DNA from: Granulicella sp. L56
GTDB taxonomy: Bacteria; Acidobacteriota; Terriglobia; Terriglobales; Acidobacteriaceae
Direction: 5' to 3'
DNA: 64,000 nt
Assembly (NCBI RefSeq): GCF_009765835.1
Contig: NZ_LMUS01000006.1
Span: 1,818,438 to 1,882,437, forward strand
In this document: piece after piece, positions 19,341 to 27,929 of the stretch
How the letters are laid out: the number at the start of each line of letters is the position of its first letter
How positions within the stretch are numbered: the stretch's first letter is position 1
Made by a program: the position numbers and the translations under genes
The notes under the pieces: generated by a model
Seen by the model: only the letters and a program-made list of their open reading frames with translations
Databases searched by the model: none
Told to the model about the DNA's origin: nothing

Positions 19341-20693
19341 ATGTCATCTGGACACGAACATACCGGACACGAGCATCACGGAGAAGCCGGCGGACACCAC
19401 GCCCATCATGGCCCGCTTCCGCTTCCTGCATCGCTTGCCACGCCGGAGATTGTCACCGCGTGGCGGACCCGGCTGCTGGTTATCGCGGTGGTTGCCACGC
19501 TGGTCTCCGTGCTCTTTGCCTTCACTCACGAAGGCCGCAACCACCTGCTGCGCGCCTACCTGATGGGCTTTATGACCTGCTTCGGCTTCGCTGGCGGCGG
19601 TCTGGTGGTGCTGATGCTGCAGCATGTGACCGGCGGCAAGTGGGGACTCCTGCTGCGGCGTCCGCTCGAGGCCATGAGCCGCACCCTGTGGCTGGTCGCG
19701 CTGATGTTCATTCCCATCGCCATCTTCATGAAGCACCTGTACCAGTGGGCCACCTATCCTAATCCCGCCGCCGTGGCCGATGCGTTGCAGCATCATTGGG
19801 TCACGCTCGAACAGGCGATGACGATCAACGACAAGCACGCTATGCTGAATCCGGTCAGTGTGATCGTCCAGACCATCATCATCTTCGGCATTTTGTTGAC
19901 GCTCACCTACTTCATCAACAAGTGGTCGCTGCAATGCGATGCTGATCCTCTGCGCAATACCCAGGCGAGCTACGACCGCTGGCGCACCAAGTTCGAAAAT
20001 CTCTGCGGCCCCGGCATCTTCATCTATGTCGTCCTGCTCACCGCGGGTTCGATTGACTGGATTAAGTCGCTCGACGTGACCTGGTACTCCTCGATCTACG
20101 GCCTCCAGTTCCTCGTCGGTCAGGGCTATGCTGTTCTCGCGCTGGGCGTGCTGACCGTCATCCTGCTCTCGAAGGTCGAGCCGATCAAGACCCTGCTGCG
20201 CGTGACCGAACAGCACGACCTGGGCAAGCTCATGCTCGCCTTCGTCATGTTGAACATCTATCTGAGCTTTGCCGAGTTCCTCATCATCTGGTCCGGCAAC
20301 ATCCCCGACGAGATTCCCTGGTATCTGCACCGCATCAATGGCGGCTGGTGGACGATCTGCACGCTCGACTTCATCGCCCACTGGCTGATTCCCTTCTGCC
20401 TGCTGCTCTCGCGCGATCTCAAGCGGAACAAGCGCAAGATGGTCTGGCTCTGCGGCTGGATGATCTTCGCGCGCTGCGTCGACATGTTCTGGCTGATTGA
20501 GCCGAATTTCGCCGACGCCGCCGGCAACCTGCACCTCCATAACAACATTGGAATTTTGGCTTACATTACGGTGCCGGTCGCGGTGCTTGCTGTCTGGGGA
20601 GCCTATTACCTGACGGCGTTGAAGGCCCGCCCCATCATGAACCTGAACGATCCGCACCTGGAAGAGATGCTGGAGCCCGAACATGCCCACTAA
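19341..20693 (+). CDS. actF: Alternative complex III subunit ActF (NrfD-like membrane subunit)
   Basis: The product has about 450 residues. A His/Gly-rich N-terminus (HEHTGHEHHGEAGGHHAHH) precedes about ten transmembrane helices of the ActC/ActF type. ActF is the second integral NrfD-like subunit of ACIII. In known structures it does not bind quinol but may provide a second proton path. ATG 19341 is preferred over TTG 19332 because the AAGG upstream fits it better. The next gene overlaps its end by 11 bases, which indicates tight translational coupling. Confidence 0.92.
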   Translation: MSSGHEHTGHEHHGEAGGHHAHHGPLPLPASLATPEIVTAWRTRLLVIAVVATLVSVLFAFTHEGRNHLLRAYLMGFMTCFGFAGGGLVVLMLQHVTGGKWGLLLRRPLEAMSRTLWLVALMFIPIAIFMKHLYQWATYPNPAAVADALQHHWVTLEQAMTINDKHAMLNPVSVIVQTIIIFGILLTLTYFINKWSLQCDADPLRNTQASYDRWRTKFENLCGPGIFIYVVLLTAGSIDWIKSLDVTWYSSIYGLQFLVGQGYAVLALGVLTVILLSKVEPIKTLLRVTEQHDLGKLMLAFVMLNIYLSFAEFLIIWSGNIPDEIPWYLHRINGGWWTICTLDFIAHWLIPFCLLLSRDLKRNKRKMVWLCGWMIFARCVDMFWLIEPNFADAAGNLHLHNNIGILAYITVPVAVLAVWGAYYLTALKARPIMNLNDPHLEEMLEPEHAH

Positions 20694-21366
20694 CGACCAC
20701 GATCTGCATCAACCCGGTGAGCCCGACATCAAGGGACACACCTCCGAATCGCCCGGCTACGAGACCACCGACGTTAATGTCAATGGCGTGCTCGTCTTCC
20801 TCGCTGGCCTCGGCGGGTTCCTCATCGTCTTCTTTGTCTTCTGCTTTGTCATGGGCCGGGTCATCAACGGCGCCATCCAGAAGGCCGACGGTCCAACGAC
20901 CAAGTGGAACCATACCTCGGATTTCGCCGGTGCTGCGCTCAATGGCGGCAAGCGGCAGGACCTTACCAGCGATCCGGTGATGGAGCAGAAGCAGCTGCAG
21001 CAGTTGACGGCGACCTTCCCCACGCCCCGCCTCGATATCGACGATGGTGAACAGTCCACTGCCGATCTCCATGCTCGTGAGGACCTGCTGCTGAACTACT
21101 ACAGCACCTCTCCTGGCGAGGGCAGCAACATTCGTATTCCCATCACGCGCGCTATGGAGCTGATCGCCCAGCGCGGACTTCCTGTTAATACCTCGACCGC
21201 GGCTACGGAGCCGCTGATGGCAGGCGACGAGAAGCCGGAGATTCAGGCACCGCTGACGACAGGATTCGCCCGCACCGGCTATGAGCTTGACACCATTGAA
21301 GCTCGCGCCGAAAAGATGGCGTACGGCAAGGCCGAGAGCGAAGCGCACCCTGATCGCGCCCACTAA
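20683..21366 (+). CDS. Single-helix membrane protein encoded between actF and sco
   Basis: The product has 227 residues. After about 30 polar residues there is one strong transmembrane helix (about 36-60, GVLVFLAGLGGFLIVFFVF), then a soluble domain of about 165 residues without cysteines or heme motifs. It overlaps actF by 11 bases. Its place in the operon suggests an accessory subunit or assembly factor of ACIII or of the ACIII-oxidase supercomplex. I do not recognise a named family, and the sequence shows no catalytic motif. The segment DLLLNYYSTSPGEGSNIRIP is reminiscent of short conserved boxes in such acidobacterial operons, but this is recollection only. Confidence 0.8.
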   Translation: MPTNDHDLHQPGEPDIKGHTSESPGYETTDVNVNGVLVFLAGLGGFLIVFFVFCFVMGRVINGAIQKADGPTTKWNHTSDFAGAALNGGKRQDLTSDPVMEQKQLQQLTATFPTPRLDIDDGEQSTADLHAREDLLLNYYSTSPGEGSNIRIPITRAMELIAQRGLPVNTSTAATEPLMAGDEKPEIQAPLTTGFARTGYELDTIEARAEKMAYGKAESEAHPDRAH

Positions 21367-21417
21367 CTGGACCAGTACAAGGCATAGCATAGAAGTAGAA
21401 GAAGAATCGAAGACGAC

Positions 21418-22320
21418 ATGATGAACAGGCGGACAATACGAGGCGGTTGGCAGGCAGCGGTTCTTGGCTGCGTCCTGCTTGTGTGCGCGCCATTGTTCGC
21501 CCAGGTCTCCGGCTATGGCGACAAGCAGGAGGGCCAGAACGTCGGCGACGAGCTGCCCCAGGTGTTGCAGAAGGTCGGCATCGCCCAGCATCTCAATCAG
21601 CCGCTGCCGCTCGATGCGCAGTTTGTGGACGATACCGGTAAGACGGTTCGGCTGGGCGACTACTTCGGCAAAAAGCCTGCGGTTCTTTCGCTGGTCTACT
21701 ACAACTGCCCCATGCTCTGCTCGGAAGAGCTGGACGGTTTGACCAGTGCGCTGATGATGGTGCATCTGACGCCGGGTAAAGACTTCAACGTCGTCGTGAT
21801 CAGCATTGACCCGAGCGAGACGCCGCAGATCGCCGCGAAGAAGAAGGCGCTCTACGTCAAGCGCTATGGCCGTCCTGAGACTGCTGCGGGTTGGCACTTC
21901 CTGACCGGCGAACGACCAGCGATTGATGAGGTGAGCAAGGCGGTTGGCTTTGGCTATGTCCGTGTCCCAGGGCCGGACGGCAAGCTCACCCAGTTTGCCC
22001 ACGCCAGCTCGATCCAGATTGTCACGACCAACGGCAAGCTCGCACAGTACTATCTCGGCGTCGAATATTCGCCCAAGGACATCCTCCTCGGGCTGATTGA
22101 GGCTTCCGGAAACAAGATTGGCTCGCCTGTCGCAAACATTCTGACCTACTGCTATCACTATGACCCGGAGCGGAACAAGCACTCGCTTATTGTTGCCCGC
22201 GTGGTGCAGTTGGGCGGCATGGTCACCGTGGCATGGCTGGGTGGCTTTATGTTCCTGATGTTTCGCAGAGATCTACGGCTTTCGCGCGACCACGACCTGA
22301 CTAAGAAAGAGAATGGATAA
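21418..22320 (+). CDS. SCO1/SenC-type copper chaperone with C-terminal membrane helix
   Basis: The product has 300 residues with an N-terminal signal segment (LGCVLLVCAPLFAQ). The thioredoxin-like fold carries the copper ligands CPMLC (about residues 98-102) and a distal His in QFAHASSI. The C-terminus has an added transmembrane helix (VTVAWLGGFMFLMFRRD). Sco proteins deliver copper to the CuA centre of cytochrome oxidase subunit II. That fits the next gene, coxB, which starts nine bases downstream. The start is the first of two ATG codons at 21418. Confidence 0.9.
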   Translation: MMNRRTIRGGWQAAVLGCVLLVCAPLFAQVSGYGDKQEGQNVGDELPQVLQKVGIAQHLNQPLPLDAQFVDDTGKTVRLGDYFGKKPAVLSLVYYNCPMLCSEELDGLTSALMMVHLTPGKDFNVVVISIDPSETPQIAAKKKALYVKRYGRPETAAGWHFLTGERPAIDEVSKAVGFGYVRVPGPDGKLTQFAHASSIQIVTTNGKLAQYYLGVEYSPKDILLGLIEASGNKIGSPVANILTYCYHYDPERNKHSLIVARVVQLGGMVTVAWLGGFMFLMFRRDLRLSRDHDLTKKENG

Positions 22321-22329
22321 AGGGTAACG

Positions 22330-23373
22330 ATGCATATCAGTCCAGTCCTGTGGCAATTTTTGGTGAAATGGCTCAACGCTTCCGCGCTCTTTCCGCGCGA
22401 GGCGTCGACGATCGCCCCCTACGCCGACGCGCTCTACTTCTTCCTGCTGTTGATCACGGTCGTCGGCCTTACTGTTGTCGGCGTGCTCGTCTTCGGCTTC
22501 GCCATCCGCTACCGTAAGGAAAAGCATCCGGTGGCCGTCCAGGTAGAGGGCTCCACGCTGCTCGAAGCAACGTGGACCATCATTCCGCTGGCGCTGTTCC
22601 TTATCTGCTTCGTCTGGGGCGCGCTGCTCTACTTCCGTATCTATAATCCGCCGACCAATGCCATGAACATCTATGTCGTCGGCAAGCAGTGGATGTGGAA
22701 GGCCGAGCATCAGGGTGGACAGCACGAAATCAATGCGCTGCACGTTCCTATTGGGCGGCCCGTTCAGTTGACGATGATTTCGCAGGACGTCTTCCATAGC
22801 TTCTCCGTCCCCGACTTCCGCATCAAGCGCGAGGTCATCCCCGGGCGCTACTCGACGGTATGGTTTCAGGCAACCACGCCGGGCACCTATCACCTCTTCT
22901 GCACGCAGTATTGCGGCACCAACCACTCCCAGATGATCGGCGAAGTCACGGCGATGACTCCGGACGACTTCCAGAAGTGGCTGCAGGAATCGACCAGCGG
23001 CATGTCGCTTGCTCAAAACGGAGAACGCCTGTTTGCCAGCATGGGTTGCAACGCGTGCCATACCGGCACCGCAGGATCGCGCGGGCCAAATCTGGCCGGA
23101 GTCTACGGATCGAAGCTGCAACTCACCAATGGCTCCGAGGTGCTGGTTAACGATGCGTACCTGCGTGACGCCATCCTCAATCCGTCGGAGCACGTCACCG
23201 CCGGATACGCGCCGATCATGCCCACCTATCAGGGCCAGGTCAGTGAGGACGGCCTGATCGACCTCGTCGAATACATCAAGGGATTACAGAGCAACTACAG
23301 AATTCAGCAGACCCTGGTCACGTCACAGTCCGACCAGACGGCGCCGACAACGCCAGCAGGGGTGAAACCATGA
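22330..23373 (+). CDS. coxB: Cytochrome c oxidase subunit II with fused cytochrome c domain (caa3 type)
   Basis: The product has 347 residues. Two N-terminal membrane helices (about 32-57 and 77-100) precede the cupredoxin domain. The CuA ligands are seen as the His in [11 protein letters not shown] and [13 protein letters not shown] cytochrome c domain follows with CNACH, and MPTYQG provides the Met axial ligand. The fusion defines a caa3-type oxidase, in which the heme c takes electrons from ACIII or ActE. The stop codon overlaps the coxA start (ATGA). Confidence 0.95.
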   Translation: MHISPVLWQFLVKWLNASALFPREASTIAPYADALYFFLLLITVVGLTVVGVLVFGFAIRYRKEKHPVAVQVEGSTLLEATWTIIPLALFLICFVWGALLYFRIYNPPTNAMNIYVVGKQWMWKAEHQGGQHEINALHVPIGRPVQLTMISQDVFHSFSVPDFRIKREVIPGRYSTVWFQATTPGTYHLFCTQYCGTNHSQMIGEVTAMTPDDFQKWLQESTSGMSLAQNGERLFASMGCNACHTGTAGSRGPNLAGVYGSKLQLTNGSEVLVNDAYLRDAILNPSEHVTAGYAPIMPTYQGQVSEDGLIDLVEYIKGLQSNYRIQQTLVTSQSDQTAPTTPAGVKP

Positions 23374-25043
23374 GCGCAACCAGTTCGACAATTGTTAATC
23401 TGCCCGACCAGAAGACGGCAACCCTGCCGAAGCGGAACTACCTCAACAACGAGGACGGCCTGCTGAGCTGGCTGCTCACCGGCGACCATAAGCGCATCGC
23501 GATCATGTACCTGATCTCGATCACGTTCTTCTTCTTTATCGGCGGCGCCTTTGCCGGTCTCATCCGTCTGGAGTTGTTGACGCCGCAGCCTGACCTTGTT
23601 GCCTCGGACACGTACAACAAATTCTTCTCGATGCATGGCATCATCATGGTCTTCCTCTTCCTGGTACCTTCGGTACCGGCGACGCTGGGGAACTTCCTGA
23701 TGCCCATCATGATCGGGGCCAAGGACCTTGCCTTTCCCAAGGTCAACCTGCTGAGCTGGTATCTCTACTGGATCGGCGGTCTCTTCACCCTCGCGGCGCT
23801 GGTGCTGGGCGGCGTCGATACCGGCTGGACCTTCACCACTCCGCTCTCGACGCATTACCTTAATACCCACGTCATCACAGCGGCGGTTGGTATCTTCATC
23901 ATCGGGTTTTCGTCGATCTTCACCGGCTTGAACTTCATCGTCACCATTCACCGCATGCGCGCTCCGGGCATGACGTGGTTCCGCCTGCCGCTCTTTGTCT
24001 GGTCGAACTACGCTGCTTCGATCCTGATGGTGCTGGGCACGCCGGTTCTGGCCATCACCCTGGTCCTGGTCGCGCTCGAGCGCACCATCGGGATCGGCGT
24101 CTTCGATCCCACCAAGGGCGGCGACCCGTTGCTGTTCCAGCATCTCTTCTGGTTCTACTCACACCCTGCCGTGTACATCATGATTCTTCCCGGCATGGGC
24201 GTCATCTCCGAGGTCATCAGCACCTTCAGCCGCAAGCGCGTCTTTGGATACACGGCGGTTGCCTTCTCTTCGGTGGCCATCGCGCTGTTCGGGTTCTTCG
24301 TCTGGGCGCACCATATGTTCATCATGGGCGTGTCCAACTACTCGGCGCTGGTCTTCTCGCTGCTGACCATGCTGGTGGCCGTGCCTTCTGCCATCAAGAT
24401 CTTCAACTGGGCTTTCACGCTGCAAAAGGGTTCGATCACCTTCGAGACGCCGATGCTCTACGCCTTCGGCTTCATGGGTCTGTTCACCATCGGCGGCATG
24501 ACCGGCGTCTTCCTTGGTGCGCTCGGCATGGACATTCACCTTACCGAGACCTACTTCATTGTGGCGCACTTCCACTTCGTCATGGTCGGCGGCATGCTCA
24601 TGGCCTTCCTCTCCGGCATCCACTTCTGGTGGCCGAAGATGACGGGCCGCATGTATCCGGAGTCGCTCTCGAAGCTCGCCGCGGTCACCACCTTCATCGG
24701 CTTCAATCTCACCTTCCTTCCGCAGTTCATCCTTGGCTATCTCGGGATGCCGCGCCGCTACCACGCGTATCCGCCGGAGTTCCAGGTACTCAACGTCCTC
24801 TCGACCGCGGGCGCGACGGTGCTCGGCGTAGGCTACATGCTTCCGTTGCTGTACCTTGGATGGTCGCTGAAGTACGGTGCCATCGCCGGCAACAATCCAT
24901 GGCAGGCAACTGGCCTTGAATGGCAGATTCAATCGCCGCCGCTGACTGAAAACTTTATCGAAGTTCCTATCGTCGATCATGAGGCCTATGACTACGAGTG
25001 GCTCGCCCACAAGACGGAACAAGAGGTGACGACCGTTGGATAA
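23370..25043 (+). CDS. coxA: Cytochrome c oxidase subunit I, A2-type heme-copper oxidase
   Basis: The product has 557 residues and about 12 helices. Heme and copper ligands are visible: [10 protein letters not shown] (low-spin heme), [13 protein letters not shown] (CuB His and the cross-linked Tyr), WAHHMFIMG (two CuB His) and [11 protein letters not shown] (high-spin and low-spin heme His). The Glu of HPEV is replaced and the preceding residues are YS, the signature of A2-type (caa3) oxidases. The enzyme reduces oxygen to water and pumps protons. It is translationally coupled to coxB (4-base overlap) and to coxC. Confidence 0.96.
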   Translation: MSATSSTIVNLPDQKTATLPKRNYLNNEDGLLSWLLTGDHKRIAIMYLISITFFFFIGGAFAGLIRLELLTPQPDLVASDTYNKFFSMHGIIMVFLFLVPSVPATLGNFLMPIMIGAKDLAFPKVNLLSWYLYWIGGLFTLAALVLGGVDTGWTFTTPLSTHYLNTHVITAAVGIFIIGFSSIFTGLNFIVTIHRMRAPGMTWFRLPLFVWSNYAASILMVLGTPVLAITLVLVALERTIGIGVFDPTKGGDPLLFQHLFWFYSHPAVYIMILPGMGVISEVISTFSRKRVFGYTAVAFSSVAIALFGFFVWAHHMFIMGVSNYSALVFSLLTMLVAVPSAIKIFNWAFTLQKGSITFETPMLYAFGFMGLFTIGGMTGVFLGALGMDIHLTETYFIVAHFHFVMVGGMLMAFLSGIHFWWPKMTGRMYPESLSKLAAVTTFIGFNLTFLPQFILGYLGMPRRYHAYPPEFQVLNVLSTAGATVLGVGYMLPLLYLGWSLKYGAIAGNNPWQATGLEWQIQSPPLTENFIEVPIVDHEAYDYEWLAHKTEQEVTTVG

Positions 25044-25797
25044 TGTGATCGTAGCGACCCATCCCCACACGCACGAGACGGCCCAGCCGGAGGAGCACGC
25101 GCACGTCGCGCTCCCCCAGCACCGCCATCACTTCGAGACACAGGAGCAGCAGCGCGAGGCCGGCACCTTCGGCATGTGGCTCTTCCTGCTGACCGAAATC
25201 ATGTTTTTCGGCGGCCTGTTCTTCTCGTACCTGCTCTATCGCAACTGGTACTACGACGCGTTCGTCGTCGCTTCGAACCAGCTCAGCGTCCCGCTCGGCG
25301 GAGTCAACACGGCGATCCTCATTACCTCGGGATTCTTCATGGCGCTAGGCGTCTGGGCAGCCGAGGTCAAAAAGAAGGGCCTGCTCGTTCTCACTCTCAT
25401 TCTCACCATGCTCTTCGGGATCGCCTTTATCGGAGTCAAGGCTGACGAGTACCACGAGAAGTGGGAGAAGCACCACATCCCCGGCGATCACTTCGATGTC
25501 TCCGAGTTCGTCAATCCTCACGCTTATGGACTCAAAGAAGAGCCGCTTCCGCCGGACCAGGCTGCGCATACGCAGATCTTCTTCTCGCTCTACTTCGCCA
25601 TGACCGGACTGCACGCGCTGCACATGATCATCGGTCTCGGCATCCTCGTCTGGCTCACGATACGAGCGCATCGAGGTGACTTTACAGCAGGGTATGTCGC
25701 GCCTATAGAAAACTTCGCTTTATATTGGCACTTCGTCGATATTGTGTGGCTGTTTCTATTCCCGCTGCTCTATCTCATTAATCGACATCCCGTCTAA
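25036..25797 (+). CDS. coxC: Cytochrome c oxidase subunit III, TTG start
   Basis: The product has 253 residues. A His-rich N-terminus is followed by about five helices, with [20 protein letters not shown] and [19 protein letters not shown] as the subunit III signatures. It ends [19 protein letters not shown] at 25036 is taken as the start because AGGTGA lies six bases upstream and the codon overlaps the coxA stop region. GTG at 25045 is the alternative. Confidence 0.93.
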   Translation: MDNVIVATHPHTHETAQPEEHAHVALPQHRHHFETQEQQREAGTFGMWLFLLTEIMFFGGLFFSYLLYRNWYYDAFVVASNQLSVPLGGVNTAILITSGFFMALGVWAAEVKKKGLLVLTLILTMLFGIAFIGVKADEYHEKWEKHHIPGDHFDVSEFVNPHAYGLKEEPLPPDQAAHTQIFFSLYFAMTGLHALHMIIGLGILVWLTIRAHRGDFTAGYVAPIENFALYWHFVDIVWLFLFPLLYLINRHPV

Positions 25798-25841
25798 TCG
25801 CGCCCCGCAGCCATCCATAACCTGACTGGCAGGAGATAAGA

Positions 25842-26183
25842 ATGACCGACGAGCACTATCACGATCCATCGAACATCACCAACCCGGAGCATGCCGAGCA
25901 TCACATCGTTACGCCTGTGACGTATACGATCGTGTTTGTCATCCTGTTGATCTTCACTGGTCTCACCGTTCTGGCGGCCTATATCGACATGGGCATCCTC
26001 AATCCGGTCGTGGCGTTGGCCATCGCCAGCATCAAGGCGGTCATCGTCATCCTGTTCTTCATGCACGTTAAATACCAGTCGAAGCTCATCAAGATGACGG
26101 TTGCTGCGGGTTTCTTCACCTTCGCTGCGTTGATCACCATGACGCTCAGCGACTACATCAGCCGGGCCTGGGGCCTCTGGTAA
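25842..26183 (+). CDS. coxD: Cytochrome c oxidase subunit IV (prokaryotic COX4 type)
   Basis: The product has 113 residues and three hydrophobic helices (about 28-50, 54-75 and 82-105), with the family segment SIKAVIVILFFMHVKYQ. An AGGAGAT Shine-Dalgarno sits seven bases before the ATG. It is a small accessory subunit of the oxidase and the last gene of the respiratory operon, followed after 62 bases by an intrinsic terminator. Confidence 0.9.
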   Translation: MTDEHYHDPSNITNPEHAEHHIVTPVTYTIVFVILLIFTGLTVLAAYIDMGILNPVVALAIASIKAVIVILFFMHVKYQSKLIKMTVAAGFFTFAALITMTLSDYISRAWGLW

Positions 26184-26245
26184 AAAGAGCATTCAAGCAA
26201 ATAGTTTTAGATTTTGCTACACGGAAACGATTGATTTGACGAGAG

Positions 26246-26269
26246 TGCGGCCTGCGGGCCGCATTTTTT
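26246..26269 (+). terminator. Intrinsic terminator of the act-cox operon
   Basis: TGCGGCC and GGCCGCA form a perfect 7-bp GC-rich stem around a TGCG loop, followed directly by six T residues. Confidence 0.9.
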
Positions 26270-26312
26270 GTTCCCATCAATTCGCGCGAGAAGCTCCGGC
26301 TACACTCCTCCT

Positions 26313-27755
26313 ATGGCTTCCCGCATCTCTGTGCTCGATGATGAACTTCAGACTCTCGCTTCCGATTCCCGCGTCACAGTAAGACGTCAGGGTGCGCCCG
26401 ATCCTGACGGCAAATGTGTCGTCTACTGGATGCAGCGTGCACAGCGCGGCGTCGACAACCACGCTGTCGATGTCGCAGTGCAAGCGGCAAATCTGCTTGG
26501 CCTGCCGCTGGTGGTTTACTTCGCCGCCATCTCCAACTTTCCTCACGCCAATCTTCGCCGCTATGCCTTTCTCAATCAGGGGTTGCCTGATATCGAAGCA
26601 GATCTCGCTGCGCGCAATATCGCCTTCGTCATGCGCCGCGCACCTCACGAATCGCATGAGCAGCTTCTGGCCGATGTCCGCGCTGCTCTCTTAATCGGCG
26701 ATGAAAATCCAATGCGCGAGCCGGAGCGCTGGCGCAAGCACCTCGCCTCGCGCCTCAGCATTCCTTTCTGGACGGTCGACACGGACGTGATCGTTCCTTC
26801 AAAGCTCATCGAGAAAGCGCAGTATGGCGCTTACACGCTACGTCCGCGCATCAACCGCTTGCTGCCCGACTTCCTGCATCCCTACGCAAACACCCACGCA
26901 CAACACGCATGGAAGCGCCCGCGAAACTTCCACGCCGACCCGGTCGAAGAGGACATCACGCGCGGCTGGAAGGACTTCGACCGCAGCGTTCTGCCCGTCG
27001 ATGCGTGGCAGGGGGGGACGCATGCGGCGCTCAAACGCCTCAAGCTCTTCGCCAGCCACATGCTCGATAGCTACGAGACCCAGCGCAACCGTCCAGAGAC
27101 CGACGGCACTTCGTGCCTCTCGCCCTATCTGCACTTCGGCCATATCGGCCCGCTCACCATCGCGCTCGCCGTCAATGCCGAGGTAAAGAAGCGCCCGCAT
27201 CTGAAGCAAGCCCGCGACAGCTACTTCAACGAACTGATCACCTGGCGCGAGCTGGCCGTCAACTTTGTCCGCTACACGCCTAACTACGACTCGCCCGACT
27301 GCGCCGAGCCGTGGGCAAAGACGACCATTGCGGAGCACGCCCGTGATGAACGCGAGTTCCTCTATAGCCTTGCGCAACTGGAGGGAGCGCAGACCCATGA
27401 CGATCTTTGGAACGCCGCGCAGCTCCAGATGCTGCATCACGGCTGGATGCACAACCACATGCGCATGTACTGGGCGAAGAAGATTCTGGAGTGGAGCCCT
27501 GACATTCCGACTGCAATGAAGCGTGCCATCCATCTCAACGACAAATATTTCCTCGATGGCCGCGACCCTAACGGCTACGCCGGGGTGGCCTGGGCTATTC
27601 TTGGCAAGTTTGACCGCGCATGGAACGAGCGGCCCATCTTCGGCAAGATTCGCTACATGTCGGGCGCCTCCACCGGCAGAAAGTTCAACTCGAAGGAATA
27701 CATCCGACAGAACTACAACTATCAGGAGATTGTTCCCGAGCTTCGCCTGCGATAG
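26313..27755 (+). CDS. Class II CPD photolyase (deoxyribodipyrimidine photo-lyase)
   Basis: The product has 480 residues. The N-terminal Rossmann-like part (YWMQRAQRGVDNHAV, LVVYFAAI) precedes the FAD-binding helical domain. Class II signatures are strong: YFNELITWRELAVNF, HHGWMHNHMRMYWAKKILEW and FLDGRDPNGYAGVAWAI. The enzyme splits cyclobutane pyrimidine dimers using light. ATG 26313 was chosen because an earlier in-frame TTG (26268) lies inside the upstream terminator. The gene is monocistronic. Confidence 0.92.
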   Translation: MASRISVLDDELQTLASDSRVTVRRQGAPDPDGKCVVYWMQRAQRGVDNHAVDVAVQAANLLGLPLVVYFAAISNFPHANLRRYAFLNQGLPDIEADLAARNIAFVMRRAPHESHEQLLADVRAALLIGDENPMREPERWRKHLASRLSIPFWTVDTDVIVPSKLIEKAQYGAYTLRPRINRLLPDFLHPYANTHAQHAWKRPRNFHADPVEEDITRGWKDFDRSVLPVDAWQGGTHAALKRLKLFASHMLDSYETQRNRPETDGTSCLSPYLHFGHIGPLTIALAVNAEVKKRPHLKQARDSYFNELITWRELAVNFVRYTPNYDSPDCAEPWAKTTIAEHARDEREFLYSLAQLEGAQTHDDLWNAAQLQMLHHGWMHNHMRMYWAKKILEWSPDIPTAMKRAIHLNDKYFLDGRDPNGYAGVAWAILGKFDRAWNERPIFGKIRYMSGASTGRKFNSKEYIRQNYNYQEIVPELRLR

Positions 27756-27929
27756 ATTTTCCTGCATCGATACATTTCAAAAAACAGGGAGTCGCGCAGA
27801 GCCGTACATGAGATTTCGCTTATCCCGTTGCGGAACAATTAGAGATTCTTCATCTCATCAAGCGTTGACTTGTTGCTCATCCGCTTGCAGCATCGAAGAC
27901 AGCCATCCGCATCTCCCCGAAGCAACGCT

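Noticed and set aside
19344..22182. Long minus-strand frames opposite actF, the following membrane protein and sco
   Set aside because: Shadows of overlapping operon genes with clear family motifs on the plus strand.
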